64,000 nt of DNA from Odobenus rosmarus divergens (GCF_000321225.1 NW_004451418.1:87226-151225); one strand, 5' to 3'. Positions 11,516 to 24,000 are shown, counted from the first letter of the stretch. Made by a program: numbers and translations. Notes: generated from the sequence alone by a model not told the origin.

Positions 11516-13435
11516 AATGCCATATGGTTAGATAGGAAGACCTAGTCTTTAATATGATGACCAGATACAACAAGTTCCTGAATCTAGCATTTTTGCTTAT
11601 GTTTTTTTTTTCAATGTTTTTGTTCAGTAACCATATTTGGTACAAAAAAAGAAATAAGTACAATTTAGAAGAAAGTATTTCAAAGAGAAGAGGGTGACCA
11701 ATTTAATCAGATGCAGTAGTCTAGTACCATGAAATTTGGTCTGAGGACAGAATATTGGATTTAGCACTGGAAGGCATTGCTTACCTTGATAAGAACTGTT
11801 TCACTGGAGTGGCCAAAGCAAAAACCTGATTGTAGAGCATTTACAGAGAGAACAGAAGGAAAAAACATTGAGGTAACAAGTACAGACAAGTCTTTTGAAG
11901 AACTTTGCTGTAAATGGAAGTAAAGAAATGGAATGGTAACTGTTAGAGGAGTAGGTCTGGAGAGTTATTATTCTTTCCTCTTTCTCCAGTGCAACCAGAT
12001 GCTTCACTTTATGTCCAAAACATTTCACAGATACATTTCTATAAAATGAGCGGAGGAAAAGTTGTCCAACTGTTGAGCTGTGAGGTTCCCCAACATTTAG
12101 TTGTTGGTGCGGTGAGGAAGAACCAGCAAAAGGAGCTGAGGCTTCAGCATTAAAGTAAAATAAGAGGACACTATAGTAGTTTGAGTGTGGCTAGAATTAA
12201 AGGAAGGCATTAACATTTGGGATGAGCTGGCTTAAAGAGTCACATAGAATTCTGCATTGAAATGTAGGGGAGGAAAATTTTTTCTCTGTCCTTCTAGGTT
12301 CTTTTAGCTGGTCTGTTAATTGAATTGACATAAAACAGATTAACAGGAGAAAAGCAAATTTAATTATGTACGTATAGGAGTCCCATAAAAACCATTGAGA
12401 CACAAGGACAAGTGAGTCAGTTGAGGCTTGTATGCCATCTGAGCCAAGGAATGGAATAGGGGCCTGGGAATTGCAAGGGGAGGAGGGTAATTCACAGTAA
12501 GAAGAGCAGATGTTTGGTAATTAGATGTTTGCCCTGCCCAATGGATAGGCCTTTCAGATACAAAATTATCCCCAGTAATGGCTCTTTTTCTGGCCAGGCC
12601 TCCTATCTAAGTTCTTTTGAGTGGTTAAAGGTCTCAAAATTTTCTTGATTCTGCTGGGTCTCAATTGCCCTCAGCTCAAAATAATCCACATGCCAAAGTG
12701 GCATATTTTGGGGTCATGTATTTTGCTCCCCCTTAGAAGGATGTCTAAGCCATTAAGTGCTCACATGCCTATCTTTGCTCTAAGAAGAGTGGGCTGGGTT
12801 GAGCAATAAGTTTGTACCATTTCCCTGACATTTCACTGTGCACCTTTTTTTCAGAGAGCATTTCCCAGGATGCAGCAGGAGTTCAGCTTGGGACATACTG
12901 CTGTCTAGGTCTCAATGCCTTAGCAGTTAGTTCTTTGGCGTTTCATGGGTCAGATCAATAAGAAGTCAGGAGGCAGATGGTTTTGACAAGGAGAACTTTC
13001 TTCAAAGGGTTTGTTAGTGGTTTTCATTTTCACCCCTCCCAAATTCCTCACTGACAGATCAACTGATATTCTCAGGAAATAGTCCATTACACAAATGGTA
13101 GTTTCACTCTTTATAATAGTTTAAACATTAGACTTTCATTTCTTTTCAAATGCAAGATGCTCTTTTCAAGTGATGGTAAAAATCTATGTTATCTGGCAGC
13201 TTACCAAGCAGAAGATTGTAACTGACATTTTGGATTTTCACCCAGTATAAATCATCAGGATGTTTAGACTTCTGTACCAGGTTCTCTAAGAAGAGGCCAT
13301 TGGGCTGTCTTTACCAAGGAATTAGTGGCCCAGAGCCTCCCCCTACAGAACTGAAGGTAAACCCCTTACACCTGGGCCTGCAGGACTCAGCTAGATCCTC
13401 TCCTCTTAGCTCAGCACCTCATGCCACCATTAGCC
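11516..13435. other. Mostly unique; possible unclassified LTR at 12280-12740
   Basis: No exon is supported. Around 12280-12740 the sequence has the feel of an old retroviral LTR ('acaggagaaaagcaaattta', 'gtcccataaaaaccattgag'), but I cannot name a family or find its ends. Confidence 0.3.
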
Positions 13436-13439
13436 CCTC

Positions 13440-13565
13440 AGAGAAGAAATATCTTAGACACCATGTTATGTACCTAAGGTCACACAGCTGCAAACAGGTA
13501 GAGCTAAGATTCAGGCTGGACAGTCTGAACTCCAGAACCCAATCTTCTAGCCACTTAGTCGTCTG
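13440..13565 (-). repeat. MIR
   Basis: Antisense MIR core: 'aaggtcacacagctgcaaac', 'agagctaagattcaggctgg' and 'ccagaacccaatcttctagc'. Two overlapping chance frames over it (13300-13611 and its complement) are not genes. Confidence 0.85.
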
Positions 13566-14060
13566 GCGAGGCCTAGGCTGGAGATGTATATTTGCGAGTC
13601 TCAGCATATGAATGCTTTTTTAAAACTCTAAGACCAGTTGAGATCACCAAGGGAGTGAACACAGAAGAAAGGAGGCCTAACTCCCGGGGAACTCTGCGTA
13701 TATAAGTTGGTGACAGGAGAAGGAACCTGCCAGGGAGACTGAAAAGTTGTGGCTGTAGAGGTTGAGGAGAACCAGGTGAAATGGTGTTCTAAAGCCAAGG
13801 GGAAAAGGTGTTCCAAGGAGAACGGAGTGATCAGCTCATCCGGGTGCCATTGCTGGGTCCTGTGTGGACATTACAGTTTTTCGTTCATTCCTTTTCAGCA
13901 ATGCTAGGAAATAGAGTGGGGACACAGTCCCATAGATTGTGTTGCCACATTAGACACTCACTAAATCACCATACTACATAATTAAGAAGGTACAGGAAAA
14001 TAATGGGAAGAAAAAAAAAATTCAGCCCTGGCCCTGAGTGAATCCTTCTGGAATGCAGCA
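13566..14060. other. No gene recognised
   Basis: Unique-looking DNA without an exon signal. Confidence 0.35.
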
Positions 14061-14350
14061 AGCTACCCCACATTAACTGCTGTTAACATTTTGGTATATT
14101 TCCTTCTGTTTTTGCAACTGTGATTTTTTTTTTTTTTTACGCACAATTGTGATTATGTGGAATACATGGAATGGCACATACTAATTTATTCTTTTAAAAT
14201 CATTTTTAATATAAAAATAGTACATGTTCCTCTTAAAACATTTGATAAAGAAGAGTAAAGAAAATTTTAAAAATCATAGTAGAGAGTGTGAAAGGCCTCT
14301 ACAACCTGAGGTAGGTATGCATTAACATTATGGTATCAGATATGTAGTTA
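14061..14350. repeat. Possible ancient interspersed repeat
   Basis: 'taactgctgttaacattttg' with following AT-rich text resembles an ancient mammalian repeat whose relatives may lie at 32400-32650 and 48930-49260. The family is not identified. Confidence 0.35.
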
Positions 14351-14764
14351 CATTTAGTCTGCATGACTTATCCACTGACCTTTCTTCCTGCCTGACCACC
14401 TACTTATCCAAGAGGTAGCTTAGGGACAGGTTTTGCTACTGCAGAGATGGGGGTGGGGTGAAAATCTAGCCTCCTGGGCCCCAACCTCAGATACTCTGAT
14501 GTAGTGGGTCTCAGTAGGTAGTCATAAAACTACCCTCTAAGAACACCTCTCAGTATTAGGCTGGGTCTAAGGAGAAGGTGATACAAAGTCCCAGGACCAA
14601 TTGGGATTTTAATTAGTTCTTAGAGGAGCTATTAAAAAATCTGTAACCTAAATTTTAGGAAAATTTAGACATGGATTTTTTTGGAAAAATACTTATTCAA
14701 ACATTTAGAGGGCCTTTCTAATACAAAACTATGTAGAATGTTAGAATCAGAAAGAACCCTGAAT

Positions 14765-14900
14765 ATAATTGAATTAAATTTTTCATCTTTACTGACAAAG
14801 AGGCTGAAGCCCAGAAAGCCAGTGACCTCTCAGTCCTGACACTTATCTGGTTTGTAAGCAGCAGAGTTAAGGCTCAGACCCAGTTCTCTGAATCCCAGAA
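14765..14900 (-). repeat. MIR
   Basis: Antisense MIR: 'gacaaagaggctgaagccca', then 'gcagcagagttaaggctcag' and 'acccagttctctgaatccca'. Confidence 0.8.
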
Positions 14901-15034
14901 TCATCCTGAAACTTGTTGGTAAAATTTGTGGCAATAACTTTTCTGAGCAAATGCTATGTCACCCTGGGAGACTATACAGTCATTAGCCTCCTGAAATGAG
15001 AGGTGTGTCTCTTAACAGAGCTAGATTTAGAATC

Positions 15035-15240
15035 CTTCATGGTAAGACTTTGTGGGAATAAAGAGAACCCTAAATTTGGAGTCCACAAGCTTTCATTCAA
15101 GTCTCAGTTTTTCCACTTCCTCTGTGACCGTAACAAACCACTTAACCATTCTGGGCCTTGCTTTTTTTCACCTGAAATACAGGTATAGTATACATCTGGA
15201 TGCAAAAGCACTATGGAAATTAAAGTATTATGTAAATATA
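15035..15240 (+). repeat. MIR, nearly full length
   Basis: Sense MIR: 'ttcaagtctcagtttttcca', 'cttcctctgtgaccgtaaca', 'ccacttaaccattctgggcc', then a 3' part with 'aaagcactatggaaattaaa'. Confidence 0.8.
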
Positions 15241-16040
15241 GGGACTTGGTATTTTTATTAAGATATCATAAGGAACTAGGTTCACAAAGAACTAGTTTCT
15301 GCATCCTACAAAGACATAATTGCCTTCAGAGCAAGATCCATGTGTGTTTCATTCTTCTGTTCCCTCATAATAAGTGCAGAATAAATATTTGCTAAATAGT
15401 GGAGAGCTTTTATCACCTTTAGCAAAATGGAATACTCATGATAATTCTCCATGTGAGTGATAATAAATAGATACTGTGGGACCTGCTATGTTTATGTGGA
15501 TGCCTTCACAGGGCTTTTAAGTTAAAAATAGGAGGACAGTCTTGTCTGATGTTGCCTGTCAAATGTGGTGTCCTCTGCATGGTAAAAGAAGTAACAAAAG
15601 TTGGCTTGAGACTGGAACAACATGCTGTTCTCATCAGACAACATTTTAAGGCTCCTTGGACATGATATTTATATGTGAGAACAATAGAAATTTTTCCTCT
15701 TTGTAGTCTTGTTTCAGTACTAACAATGAAATTCACTATAATGCTGTTTTTGTTTTGTCCACATTCACCATTGGATCTTTTATGGTATCCTTGTTTTGAA
15801 TGTGGAAAACTAGGTAGGGTGACATACAGTAAAATGACTAACATATGGTATTCATTCCTCATTCTGTTGATATTTCTGATTTGTTAGGTTGAACTTAGGA
15901 ATTAGATTTTGAAATTGCTCTGGCCTATTTATTACTTTTAGTGCAAGACAATGATGGAATAGAAGTAAAACACTTGTTTTTGAATTCATTAACAATGTAT
16001 ACACAAGCTAAATGAAGTCAGCCTCAGAGAATGTTAAAAT
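15241..16040. other. No gene recognised
   Basis: The longest frame here is 118 codons on the - strand (15506-15862). It has no recognisable domain, splice context or repetitive origin and is best treated as chance. Confidence 0.4.
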
Positions 16041-16053
16041 TTGAGGGGCTATT

Positions 16054-18416
16054 TGGGTGTTGAGTTTGAGAAGTTCTTTATAGATCTTGGATACCAGCCC
16101 TTTATCTGTAGTGTCATTTGCAAATATCTTCTCCCATTCTGTGGGTTGCCTCTTTGTTTTGTTGACTGTTTCCTTTGCTGTGCAGAAGCTTTTTATCTTG
16201 ATGAAGTCCCAAAAGTTCATTTTTGCTTTTGTTTCACTAGCTTTTGGAGATGTATCTTGAAAGAAGTTGCTGTGGCCGATGTCGAAGAGGTTATTGCCTA
16301 TGTTCTCCTCTAGGATTTTGATGGATTCCTGTTTCACATTGAGGTCTTTCATCCATTTTGAGTTTATCTTTGTGTATGTTGTTAGAGAATGGTCAAGTTT
16401 CATTCTTCTGCATGTGGCTGTCCAATTTTCCCAGCACCATTTATTGAAGAGACTGTTTTTTCCATTCCATATTTTTTCCTGCTTTCTCAAGGATTATTTG
16501 ACCATAGAGTTGAGGGTCCATTTCTGGGCTCTCTATTCTGTTCCATTGGTCTATGTGTCTGTTTTTGTGCCAGTACCGTGCTGTGTTGGTGATCACTGCT
16601 TTGTAATATAGCTTGAAATCGGGCAACGTGATGCCCCCAGCTTTGTTTTTCTTTTTCAATATTTCCTGGGCGATTCGGGGTCTTTTCTGATTCCATACAA
16701 ATTTTAAGATTGTTTGCTCCAGCACTTTGAAAAATGGCATTGGAATTTTGATCGGGCTGGCATTGAAGGTATAGACTGCTCTGGGTAGCATAGACATTTT
16801 ACCAATGTTTATTCTTCCGATCCATGAGCATGGAATGTCTTTCCATCTTTTTGTATCTTCTTCAGTTTCTTTCATGAGTGTTCTGTAGTTCCTAGAGTAT
16901 AGATCCTTTACCTCTTTGGTTAGGTTTATTCCAAGGTATCTTAATGGGTTTTGGTGCTATTGTAAATGGAATCATTTCTCTAATTTCTCTTGCTACAGTT
17001 GCATTGTTAGTGTATAAGAAAGCAACTGATTTCTATGCATTGATTTTGTATCCTGCCACATTACTGAATTGCTGTATGAGTTCTAGTAATTTGGGGGTGG
17101 AGTCTTTGGGTTTTCCACATAAAGTATCATGTCATCTGCGAAAAGAGAGAGTTTGACTTCTTCTTTGCCAATTTGATTACCTTTTATTTCTTTTTGTTGT
17201 CTGATTGCTGTTGCTAGGACTTCTAGTACTACGTTGAACAATAGTGGCAAGAGTGGGCATCCTTGACATGTTCCTGATCTTAAGGGAAAGGCTCTCAGCT
17301 TTTCCCCATTGAGGTTGATATTTGCTGTGGGTTTTTCATAGATGGATTTTATGAACTTGAGGAATGTTCCAGAGGGACATTCCCCATACTCTGAAGAGTT
17401 TTGATCAGGAAAGGATGCTGTATTTTGTCAAATGCTTTTTCTGCATCAATTGAGAGGACCATATGGTTCTTCTCTCTCCTCTTATTAATGTGTTCTATCA
17501 CATTGATTGATTTGCAAATAATCAAGTCAAAAAATGGGCAGAAGACATGAACAGACACTTCTCTGAAGAAGACATACAAATGGCTAACAGATACATAAAA
17601 AATGTTCATCATCATCATTAGCCATCAGGGGAATTCAAATTAAAACCACATTGAGATACCACCTTACACCAGTTAGAATGGCAAAAATTGACAGGGCAAG
17701 AAACAACAAATGTTGGAGAGGTTGTGGAGAAAGGGGAACCCTCTTACACTGTTGGTTGGAATGCAAACAGTGTGGAGGTTCCTCAAAAAATTAAAAATAG
17801 AGCTACCCTATGACCCAGCAATTGCACTACTGGGTATTTACCCCAAAGACACAGATGTAGTGAAAAGAAGGGTCATATGCACATCAATGGTCATAGCAGC
17901 AATGTCCACAATAGCCAAACTGTGGAAAGAGCCAAGATGCCCTTCAACAAACAAGTGGATAAAGAAGATGTGGTCCATATATACAATGGAATATTACTCA
18001 GCCATCAGAAAGGATGAATACCCAGCTTTTACATCAACATGGTTGGGACTGGAGGAGATTATGCTAAGTGAAATAAGTCAAGCAGAGAAAGTCAATTATC
18101 ATATGGCTTCACTTGTCTGTGGAACATAAGGAATAGCATGGAGGACATTAGGAGAAGGAAGGGAAAAATGAAGGGGGGGAAGTTGGAGGGAGAGATGAAC
18201 CATGAGAGACTTTGGACTCTGAGTAACAAACTGAGGGTTTTAGAGGGGAGGGGGTGGGGAGATGGACTAGCCCGGTGATGGGTATTAAGGAGGGCATGTA
18301 CTGCATGGAGCACTGGGTGTTATATGTAAACAATGAATCGTGGATCACCACATCAAAAATTAATGATGTATGGTGACTAACATAACATAATAAAATTAAA
18401 TTAAAAAAAAAACAAC
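16054..18416 (+). mobile_element. L1 insertion with 5' inversion (twin priming)
   Basis: A single 2.36-kb insertion flanked by 'ttgaggggctatt' at 16041-16053 and 18417-18429. The left part (16054-17515) is antisense L1 ORF2 and includes [15 protein letters not shown] at about 17405-17450. The right part (17516-18416) is sense and carries the ORF2 C-terminus ('[14 protein letters not shown]' near 17795-17845), the 3' UTR and poly(A). The two parts meet almost without loss at a GCAAATA microhomology and together cover neighbouring stretches of ORF2. Compared with the copy at 38240, about 26 bp is missing near 17770. Stops and shifts break every frame. Confidence 0.93.
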
Positions 18417-18429
18417 TTGAGGGGCTATT

Positions 18430-18535
18430 CTAGAGATAATCTAACCCAAAGTCCTCATTTTATAACTCAGAGACTTCACTGACTTTCCCAGTATCACAGA
18501 GGCTTAGGAAGTGAGCAGCAGAACTTATGACCTAT
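18430..18535 (-). repeat. MIR
   Basis: Antisense MIR text 'cctcattttataactcagag', 'tttcccagtatcacagaggc' and 'gtgagcagcagaacttatga'. The L1 at 16054 inserted at its left edge. Confidence 0.7.
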
Positions 18536-18537
18536 AG

Positions 18538-18610
18538 GTAAATCGGTTTTTGCTCTATAAAATATACACATTATTCTGGACTGTATTAAGCAGGTTCATG
18601 TGACACCATC
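18538..18610. repeat. Local duplication, copy 1
   Basis: About 73 bp, including 'atacacattattc' and 'ggttcatgtgacaccat', recurs in diverged form and the same orientation at 19092-19164. Confidence 0.75.
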
Positions 18611-19770
18611 AACTGAGGACATCTGCTTTCAGGATGAAATCTAAAGACCAAACTATTTTTGGAGCAGTAAACTACATTCCAAGGTTTAATGCCACACACA
18701 AAGAATGCTCAGAATATACTTATTCACAAGTTATATCTCCTTGAAAGACAGCTCTTGAAAGCAGTGGGCAGGGAACTTCTGGGAAAAGGATGGGGGTGGT
18801 GGTGTCTCCTGACTCACTCATTAAGGGGAGAGAAATGCCCATAATAGAAACAAAGCAATAAAAGCCAACCAGACACACTTCCCCTGCCCTTCTCCCTGGA
18901 ATCAGTCATTTAAGGTCTATCACATTTGTTCCAGTAAAAGAAAGCACAGAGTGACTATTATCACATCAGGTAAGAATGTCCTTATGTAAGGACATAAGAT
19001 ATGTTCAGCCAACAGAGCCACCTCACAGTACTAAATTTCCATGCCCTGAGTAGCACAGTGATAAATACAGAAGACAAACCTAGCCTGTAGCTAAATGGGT
19101 CTTTATTCTATGAAATACACACATTATTCCATAGTATATTAAGAAAGTTCATGTGACACCATTAGTAGATGGAAAAATCTATTACCGAGGACTCAACAGT
19201 TTGAAAAGTAAGTCAGAATTAACAGGACAAAGGAAAATGGTAGGGAAAAAGACTATCTGTCTCCTCAAATGCTCCTGGTAAAGATTGAGCAGGAGGCACT
19301 GATGTCTCACTAGGCTAGAGTCCTGCTTTCCAGAAGGGAAAATGCTCGTGCAAAAAAGGTTGCTGTAGTGTTTTCCATATTCCTCCTCATGCTGACTTCA
19401 TCAAAATGTTATTAATGTGGCCTAACATAAGAGACACACAAGGCACACAGCCCCCCTTGACCACTGTTTAGGTAACTGATGTCTGTGTTGATCTCTCTCT
19501 AAAAAAAGAGGATATGTGTGCTGACAATGCAATTCTGGTGTAAATGAATGAACAGAATCTGTTGGACCATACTGTGTCAGTCTTGGGAAATCTGCAGGCT
19601 TTTATTTTCAGATTTTTTTGAGGTCCACAACTTCAATATCATTTTGATTGTTTCATTTCCATAAATATTAAAAATTTATAACAAACTATAATTAAAAACT
19701 ATAAAATATAAAATTAAGAAATACAAAATGTCTAATTTGCAGTTTGTACTCTTGTTTCCCAACCCTCATT
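18611..19770. other. Unique DNA with duplication copy 2
   Basis: No exon was seen. Copy 2 of the local duplication lies at 19092-19164. Confidence 0.4.
19092..19164. repeat. Local duplication, copy 2
   Basis: Shares 'acacattattcc', 'gtatattaag' and 'gttcatgtgacaccat' with copy 1 at 18538-18610. Roughly a fifth of positions differ by eye, so it is old. Confidence 0.75.
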
Positions 19771-19774
19771 TTAA

Positions 19775-20278
19775 AAAAAGCCTTTATTCATTTACCAAAT
19801 ATACTGAACCCCTCCCATATACCAGAGTATCCTTTAGGAACTGAGGAAAAAGCAATGAACAAAGAGATAAACTCCCTGCCCTCATGGAGTCCCAGTGGGG
19901 GAGACAAGAAATGAATAAGATAAAGGAGCAAAGTAAATGGCTGGTTAGATAGCAGTAAGGATATAGGAACCGTTGAAACAGAGAGGGTGATGTAGTGAGA
20001 TTCAGGGCCAGGGGCCAGCGTAACCCTTCCTGAATAGGTGGCTTTGGAGTACAGATCTGGCAGGGTTGAGCAAGCGAGCCACAGGAACATTGGGTGGAAG
20101 AGCTTTCTGGGCAGTGAGAACAGTATGCGTAATAGCCTTCAAGTTGGGGTGTGCTGTGTGGTTGCCTAACAGCAAGGAGGCAAGTGGAGAGAGAGAGGAC
20201 CAAGCAAAGTGGGGAGAGCAGGAAGAGTTCAGCTCAGAGAACTAATGGAGACCAGAACATATGGGGCATTGTTGGATT
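19775..20278 (-). mobile_element. L2 element, antisense
   Basis: Follows the L2 3' region in reverse: 'aaagagataaactccctgcc', 'ctcatggagtcccagtgggg', 'tgaataggtggctttggagt', 'agcaaggaggcaagtggaga' and 'gttggattttactcc'. Frames of 100-139 codons on the - strand are products of L2, not host genes. Confidence 0.8.
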
Positions 20279-20319
20279 TTACTCCGTATCATTTTAAGAT
20301 CTGTATCTATTATGGACTG

Positions 20320-20665
20320 GTCCTATTATGGACTGAATTGTGTTCCCGCCCCAGCGCCCAAATTCATGTCTTGAAGCCTTAACCCTGAATGTGACTATAT
20401 GTGGAGGTACGGCCTTTAATGAGGTGATTAAGATAAATGAACATAAGGGTGTGGCCCTAATTCAGTAGGACTCAGGGTCCTTATCAGAAGAGGAAGAGAC
20501 ACTAGGGATACCATGATAGAGAAAAGACCACCTGTAAGCCAAGGAGAGAGGCCTCAGAAAAACCAAACCTCTTGATATCTTGATCTGTAAGAAAATAAGC
20601 TGATGTTCTTTAAGGCACCCAGCCTGAGGTATTTTGTTAGGGAAGCCTTAAGCAGACTCATATAC
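20320..20665 (+). mobile_element. MaLR-type LTR
   Basis: Old LTR text: 'tatggactgaattgtgttcc', 'aaattcatgtcttgaagcct', 'cttatcagaagaggaagaga' and 'gtattttgttagggaagcc'. A reverse-orientation relative is at 42734-43119. I place it with the MaLR (MST/MLT-like) group; the exact subfamily is uncertain. Confidence 0.65.
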
Positions 20666-21096
20666 TATCTTAACACCCAGTTCACTTTGATGAAAGAACT
20701 TTCTGCTAAATAGTCAGATTGATCTTGAGCAAACTTTACAATATTAACTGACAGCAACACTTATTTTATGTCAGTCCAGAAGGAGCTAATTCATTCTATA
20801 AGGTACTGTATTTGACTTAAAAGAGATGAGTGTACAGATAAGTCATCCACAACAGAGCTAGCAAGCCAGTGCAGCCAGATATGTGGTTTCTTTTGCATTG
20901 GCAGTTTGGAAGTAGCTCTTACAATTCTTTTGTTTCTGTCTCTCTTTCTCTCTCTCTCTCTCTTTTTTTTAAATAAAATGTAGAAGAATTGGCCTTTAGC
21001 TGGAATGAATGAAGAGGTAAAATGCTGTACCTTCTCTTTCTATCCCTACCCCCCAACCATTTTCCCTCTTTAATCTCCTACCGTCTTTCTTCTAAC
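20666..21096. other. Unique DNA with (CT)n
   Basis: Contains a (CT)n run with T-rich end at 20938-20970. No exon seen. Confidence 0.4.
20938..20970. repeat. (CT)n microsatellite
   Basis: Interrupted CT repeat ending in a T-run. Confidence 0.85.
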
Positions 21097-21110
21097 AAAA
21101 CTGATTTCTT

Positions 21111-21321
21111 GGGGTGCCTGGGTGGCTCAGTCGGTTAAGCGGCTGCCTTTGGCTCAGGTCCTGATCCCAGGGTCCTGGGATCAAGCCCCGCATCGGGCTC
21201 CCTGCTCAGCAGGAAGCCTGCTTCTCCCTCTCCCTCTACCTGCCTGTCGCTCCCCCTGCTTATGCTCTCTCTCTCACTATCTCTTTGTCAAATAAAAATA
21301 AATAAAAAATCTTTAAAACAA
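21111..21321 (+). mobile_element. CAN SINE with perfect target duplication
   Basis: Sense CAN SINE starting 'ggggtgcctgggtggctcag'. The flanking repeat 'aaaactgatttctt' is identical at 21097-21110 and 21322-21335. Confidence 0.95.
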
Positions 21322-21335
21322 AAAACTGATTTCTT

Positions 21336-22255
21336 AACACCACAAAAAATGATGGGGGGTGGGGGAGTGATTGGCCGCTTTTGGAAGTTTATTATTTGCA
21401 CCCTGGAAAGGCTGTGGAAAATCAAATATTTATCCTTCCTTTCTTATATAAACTTTGTTTTAGAATAGCAAAAAGTTGATGAGAGAAAGTTCTTCATAGA
21501 AGAATTTCAGCTCTTAATGTAGTGAGAATGACAGGAAACCATCCTTTGGGAACTCCCTCATGAAATAAGGGGTCTAAGTAATGATTATCAGTGGCCACTA
21601 AAACCATTGGGCAAAAGGTTGGGGGAATTTCCTACGGAAGGATCAGGCTGCCACTACCCGAACCCAGTGGATCAAACCCACAGAAAGAGGATCACTAGAT
21701 ATTGGGTGCCTCTGAACATACTCCGCAGGAAGAACAGCCCCACCTGTAGAAAATTCTTGCCAAAAATGTACTTTAAGAAGGTAGCTACGACTTCACCCCA
21801 GTGAAGGAATCAAGGGTTGCCAAATTTTTCAAGAGAAGCTAGAAATCAAGATGCTTTTGTACAACTTCTGCATTTAAAAATATTTTCTATTTTTAAAAGT
21901 TGGAAAAACTGTGTGTCTCAAACCAAATAAACCTGTCAGCTCTCCCTTCCTAAGGTCCAACATACCATTTTTCTATCCCTCTGTGCTGCTGTTCTACTTG
22001 CCTTCCAGTGCCAGGGCCTCTGGAATGTCTTCCTCAATTCTGTGATCCACATCCATTTTCTCACTCCTGACTTCCTATGACATTTATGGTTGGGTATCTG
22101 TGATATTGTGATTTATCATAAGAAATGTATATTTGATCTTCCTTCATGGTTCCTGACTCACAGCTTTCAAAACCCTTGGAATATCATAAACATTAAGAGT
22201 AGTGGGATCATATTTTGTTATAATATTTGGTCTTTTGTCCTTAGTTCCTAAAATC
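21336..22255. other. No gene recognised
   Basis: Includes a 65-codon chance frame at 21607-21804 that lacks recognisable features. Confidence 0.35.
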
Positions 22256-22259
22256 AAGT

Positions 22260-22985
22260 TACATCCATAAAGGTGAAATGGGTGTCTCGTTACTCATGAC
22301 ATGCCACTTTCAACCAGACCTGAGCTTATGTTAATGAGGCAACTTTTGGAAAACCCCAAGGTAACCTAAGGATGGGTGTTGGTTGCCAGGGAAGCCAACC
22401 ATGTGATTAAGAGTTGGAACTTTCAGCCAGATCCCCCAATGTCCAGGGAGAGGTGAAGGGCTGAAGGTTGAGCTCAGTCACTAATAGCCAGTAATTTAGT
22501 CAGTCATGCCTATGTAATAAAGCCTCCAGAAAAACCCTGTAAGGTGGAGATGGTGAACACATGGAGATGCCGGGACAATGGCATGTTTGGGGAAGGCATG
22601 GAAGCTCTGAGCTGCTTCCCAGCTACCTTGCTCTATGCATCTCTTCCATCTGGCTGCTCCTGAATTATATACTTTTACAATAAACCAGTAATTTAGTAAG
22701 TAAACTGTTTTCGTGAGTTCTGTGACCCACTCTAGCAAATTAGCAAACTTGAAGAGAGGTTGTGGGAACCTGCCATTTATTGTGGGTAGGTCCATCAATC
22801 TGGACTTGTGATTGGTGTCTGGATTGGGAAGGAGGAACAGTCTTGTGGGACTGAGCCCTTAACCTATAGGATCTGACACTATCTCCTGGTAAACAGTGTC
22901 AGCATTGAGTTCAGCTGTAGGACCCCTGATCAATATTGGCAGTATAGAGTTAATTGCTTACTGGTGTTAGAAAACACACTTTGGA
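22260..22985 (+). mobile_element. ERV-L-like LTR
   Basis: Text matches an old retroviral LTR as I recall it: 'tatgtaataaagcctccaga', 'ttttcgtgagttctgtgacc', 'cactctagcaaattagcaaa', 'cttgtgggactgagccctta' and 'acctataggatctgacacta'. AATAAA-like signals lie at 22517 and 22679. No internal viral genes are attached. Family name uncertain. Confidence 0.55.
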
Positions 22986-23540
22986 GTATTCTACCCTTCT
23001 AGTACATGGTTATGTGCTTTTGTTAATAGTTTTCTAATCATTTTATATGGCTGTACTTGTCTTCCCTCAATGCCACATGTTCTTAGAAGGCATTTCGCCA
23101 GTATTCTACCATTTTGGTTTTCTCTGTAGCACCCAAATATGTCCACTGTTTTTGAGACTTAGAAGATTAGTTATATAGCAAGCAGATATATACAAACCTT
23201 TTACTAAGTACTCAGCAATTGTTAATTATTTTATCTGTAGCAGCAAAATAGCACCATCAAAAATACTGACCTAAAAATATCCATTTTCTTGAACCTTACC
23301 TTTTAGCATGCAGCTAATTTTTCTTTAAAATACCTCATTCTATTTTTGCAGACTATCAAACTTTTAAAATCGAATTCTCCAATTCTTGGATATCCAGTAA
23401 TCTACAATAGAGATTTTGCTGTATGATGTTTTATTCTATGGCTGTGTGTTTGTTTGAATAATGATAATCATATATCAGTTGACATGTATTTTCATTGCAT
23501 GCAATATCTCATGTAGTCCTTATGAACCTGATCATAAATG
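22986..23540. other. No gene recognised
   Basis: AT-rich unique DNA. Confidence 0.35.
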
Positions 23541-23544
23541 CTAC

Positions 23545-23645
23545 TATTATGTTCATTTTAGAGATGGGGCCCTGAGAAGTCACAGAGCCCACAGAGGTTA
23601 CACAGCTAGAAAGTGCAGAGGCCTGTGTTGAACCATTACTGGTTA
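23545..23645 (-). repeat. MIR
   Basis: Antisense MIR core with 'gaggttacacagctagaaag' and 'tgcagaggcctgtgttgaac'. Confidence 0.75.
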
Positions 23646-23744
23646 AGATAGCACCAGCTGCTCTAAGAAGGAAACCCCAAAATGTATAGTTGCTCAGACA
23701 CAATAAGAAGTGTGTTTCTTATTCCCACAAAATTCAAATTGGGG

Positions 23745-24000
23745 ATTGTGATTAGTAGCAGGCTCTCCTCCAAGTTGTGAACCAGAGTCTCAGGCTCCTT
23801 ACAGCACGTGGGCCTCAAGGTCATCAGAGAAAGAGTATGGAGAATGATGCATAAGAAGATTTTCTGCCAGGCCTGTTAGTGGCACATAGCACTCCAGTCC
23901 ACTGGCCTGATTCAGTCACGTAGCCACACCTAACTGAAAGGAAGCTGGGAAATGTAGTCCCTCAATGTGTCCAGGTAGAAGAGGAAATGCCCCAGCACCC
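23745..24000. mobile_element. Possible MaLR LTR fragment
   Basis: 'cagtcacgtagccacaccta' followed by 'ggaagctgggaaatgtagtc' is a phrase common to old mammalian LTR repeats. The ends are not visible. Confidence 0.4.

Noticed and set aside
13300..13611. 103-codon + frame as an exon
   Set aside because: Its second half is an antisense MIR and the overlapping - strand frame is equally open.
15506..15862. 118-codon - frame
   Set aside because: No domain, no splice signals, AT-rich composition; chance frame most likely.
16008..16875. - strand frames of 144-160 codons as genes
   Set aside because: Broken L1 ORF2 pieces in the antisense arm of the L1 at 16054.
17710..18129. 139-codon + frame as a host gene
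   Set aside because: It is the L1 ORF2 C-terminus inside the inverted L1 insertion.
19784..20203. 139-codon - frame as a gene
   Set aside because: It lies wholly within an antisense L2 element.
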